Positions 15,337 to 16,742 of a DNA stretch of 16,742 nucleotides are shown here, piece after piece. The position numbers were made by a program, and so were the translations under genes. The stretch's first letter is position 1, and the number at the start of each line of letters is the position of its first letter. The stretch covers positions 1 to 16,742 of the forward strand of contig CAZHFX010000020.1 in NCBI GenBank assembly GCA_964531745.1, in the 5' to 3' direction. Origin of the DNA: JACRFW01 sp964531745. Its GTDB lineage: Bacteria; Patescibacteriota; Patescibacteriia; Magasanikbacterales; GWA2-37-8. The notes beneath the pieces are model-generated. The model did no database searches. It saw only the letters and a list, made by a program, of their open reading frames with translations, and had not been told where the DNA came from.

Positions 15337-15407
15337 TTAAATTGCTATATGGCTAAATTGTTTGAAGGCGCAAAATTCACTGACAATTTAACAGTTTAGC
15401 AATTTAA
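15337..15407. repeat. AT-rich nested inverted repeat before epmA
   Basis: TTAAATTGCTA (15337-15347) and TAGCAATTTAA (15397-15407) form a perfect 11-bp inverted repeat. Nested inside, TAAATTG (15354-15360) pairs with CAATTTA (15384-15390). The motifs are related, so alternatives exist, such as TGTTAAATTG (15336-15345) with CAATTTAACA (15384-15393). The right arm ends five bases before the epmA ATG. A CTGACA (15380-15385) 17 bp from TTTAAT (15403-15408) could be a promoter in the right arm, but it is close to the start codon. The element may be an operator or a leader structure for epmA-efp. Confidence 0.5.
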
Positions 15408-15411
15408 TAAT

Positions 15412-16501
15412 ATGTCCACCTGGCAGGAGTTGCGCGACAATCCGCGGATAAAAAAGATTTACGAAGACCGTTCCGCCATTATTCGCGCTATCCGCGAATT
15501 TTTTTGGCAAAAGGGGTTTTTGGAAACGGATACTCCGCTCGCGGTGAAATTGCCCGGGCAGGAGCCGTATCTCAACCCCGTACCCGTTACCTTCCACGAC
15601 CCCGAAGGCCGCAGCGAACAGTTTCACCTCGTCACCTCGCCGGAGTTTAGTTTGAAAAAATTACTTGCCGCCGGTTTTGCCAAAATTTTTTCCATCACCA
15701 AATGCTTTCGCGACTATGAAAGTTTTGGCGGCACCCACAACCCAGAGTTCACCATGATTGAGTGGTACCGCGCGCCGGGAGCCTATCAAGATTTTATGGA
15801 TGATATGGAGGAGCTGTTTAAATTTGTGGCCGAAACGATCGGCGTAGAAACGATGAAATATAAAAATAATGAAATAAAAGCGGATCAACCGTGGGAGCGA
15901 TTAAGCATGCGTGAGGTATGGAAAAAATATGTTGGTGTAGAATTGAATGATTATTTGGATAGTGAGAAATTAAAGGAGTTAGTGGAAACCAGAGGTTTTC
16001 CAGTTGGCGCGAGCGATACCTATGAAGATCTGTTTTTCAAAATATTTTTGAATGAAATTGAGCCGCGTCTAGGGCGAGAATGCCCGATATTTATTTATGA
16101 CTACCCGGCCCAAATGGCTTCGCTCTCGCGCTTGTGCGCGGACGACCCGCGCTATGCCGAGCGCGTGGAGTGCTATACCGGTGGTTTGGAATTATGCAAC
16201 GGGTTTGGCGAATTGCTGGACGCGGATGAACAAAAAAGCCGTTTAGAGGCCGACCGAGCCTTGCGTCAGAAACTGGGTAAAGAAACTTGGCGGGTAGACN
16301 NNNNNNNNNTTGCGCTCGGGAATACCGGCTAGTTCGGTCATCATGGAACAGGCGGCCCCGCCCGCCACGCAAGCCAGCTTGCTGGCGTTGCGGGCGGGGG
16401 GGGTTGCCTTGGGGGTGGATCGTATGGTACTATTGTTTACCGGCGCAAAAGATATTAATGAGGTTATTTTTCAATCAGTCAGTGATCAGCTAACTAACTA
16501 A
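15412..16501 (+). CDS. epmA: EF-P lysine ligase EpmA (GenX/PoxA), interrupted by an N gap
   Basis: This is a class II lysyl-tRNA-synthetase-like enzyme that attaches (beta-)lysine to a conserved lysine of EF-P. There is no N-terminal OB-fold: the catalytic core starts at once, which separates EpmA from true LysRS. Motif 1 region FLETDTPLAVKLPGQEPYL (36-54) is followed by TSPEFSLKKLLAAG (75-88), motif 2 CFRDYESFGGTHNPEFTMIEWYR (98-120) and GLELCNGFGEL (258-268). Ten N follow residue 296, and the frame resumes at 16310 as LRSGIPASS. Motif 3 reads GVALGVDRMVLLFTG. Its Ala matches EpmA, where LysRS has Gly. Between LRSGIPASS and GVALG about 21 extra residues coincide with a GC palindrome at 16356-16402. 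The gene efp follows 5 bp after the stop, so enzyme and substrate are linked. No epmB is visible in the window, so the substrate may be lysine itself. Confidence 0.88.
16300..16309. other. Assembly gap (10 N) within epmA
   Basis: Ten N break epmA between residue 296 and the ALRSG-like segment before motif 3. Frames on the two sides agree only if the true gap is a multiple of three. By comparison with E. coli EpmA, only a few codons should be missing. Confidence 0.95.
16356..16402. repeat. GC-rich palindrome inside epmA
   Basis: A 47-nt sequence folds on itself with 20 base pairs: GCCAG/CTGGC around loop CTTG, then CGCAA/TTGCG, CCCGCC/GGCGGG and CCCC/GGGG. The stem is broken only by single-base bulges at 16360, 16367 and 16387. 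It is translated in frame as part of an apparent 21-residue insertion (AAPPATQASLLALRAG) just before motif 3 of EpmA. The right arm contains a run of eight G. Confidence 0.65.
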
Positions 16502-16506
16502 TTTCT

Positions 16507-16742
16507 ATGGCCGTAACAACGAGCGATATTCGCAAAGGAGCCGTTATTCGCCACAACGGCAATCTCTATGTGGTGGTGGAATTTCAGCATGTGAACCCGG
16601 GCAAAGGCGCGGCTTTTACGCGCACTCGCATGAAAGATTTGGCTTCCGGCAAAGTGATTGAAATCACCTACAAATCCGGCGAAGCGGTAGATATTGTGAG
16701 CGTCGCGTTTCAGACTATGCAGTATCTTTATAAGACCGGCGA
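16507..16742 (+). CDS. efp: Elongation factor P, 3'-truncated by the window edge
   Basis: The first 78 residues are present. They form the KOW-like N-terminal domain (residues 1-63, TTSDIRKGAVIRHNGNLYVVVEFQHVNPGKGAAFTRTRMKD) and the start of the first OB domain (YLYKTG). EF-P binds between the P and E sites and relieves ribosome stalling at polyproline. The modified residue of E. coli EF-P (Lys34 in PGKG) is conserved as Lys33. It lies 5 bp after epmA with no Shine-Dalgarno sequence and is probably co-transcribed. The Pro-rich tail of the giant protein in this window is the kind of sequence whose translation EF-P helps. Confidence 0.97.
   Translation, partial: MAVTTSDIRKGAVIRHNGNLYVVVEFQHVNPGKGAAFTRTRMKDLASGKVIEITYKSGEAVDIVSVAFQTMQYLYKTG

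Noticed and set aside
15412..16501. Ordinary lysyl-tRNA synthetase
   Set aside because: It has no OB-fold anticodon-binding domain, motif 3 has GVALGVD as in EpmA, and it is adjacent to efp.

Overview
The window looks like draft metagenome sequence from a Candidate Phyla Radiation bacterium (Patescibacteria, probably Parcubacteria). I infer this from the combination of a very large repeat-built surface protein, a compact type IV pilus operon, an rpsF-ssb-rpsR operon not followed by rplI, a family of HTH/LAGLIDADG-like proteins I associate with this group, and the near-absence of Shine-Dalgarno sequences before start codons. No marker gene suited to exact placement is present, so the taxon is an inference. 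Two runs of exactly ten N (9551-9560 and 16300-16309) are scaffold gaps. Each breaks a reading frame that resumes on the other side.

Left part (1-4492): the 3' portion of a giant, probably secreted, tail-fibre-like protein, entering from outside the window. It contains YVDSSG-type repeats, two copies of a 130-residue domain, a conserved C-terminal domain and a Pro/Ala/Thr-rich tail. It converges on a tRNA-Ala(GGC) gene across a shared bidirectional terminator.

Middle left (4483-7358): an HTH protein with a LAGLIDADG-like segment, whose stop codon lies inside the tRNA gene and whose 3' end contains a near-consensus promoter for that tRNA. Next come the divergently transcribed GTPase gene ychF, a full-length dinD homologue, and a structured non-coding repeat of about 106 bp with two related GC-rich hairpins.

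Centre (7359-13819, minus strand): a type IV pilus assembly operon in the order pilB, pilC, pilM, pilN, pilO, a small membrane protein, and a THUMP/TRM11-like RNA methyltransferase. Junctions are tight or overlapping. pilB has lost about 62 bp, including the Walker B region, and is frameshifted. pilN is interrupted by an N gap.

Right part (13820-16742, plus strand): divergent promoters, then a structured leader with mutually exclusive pairings and rpsF-ssb-rpsR, closed by a terminator. An AT-rich inverted-repeat leader then precedes epmA (EF-P lysine ligase) and the start of efp, so a modifying enzyme sits next to its substrate. Just after the second gap, epmA carries an apparent in-frame insertion of about 21 codons that coincides with a 47-nt GC-rich palindrome. 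It resembles palindromic elements that insert within coding genes in other bacteria and is the most unusual signal here, but its closeness to the gap calls for caution.
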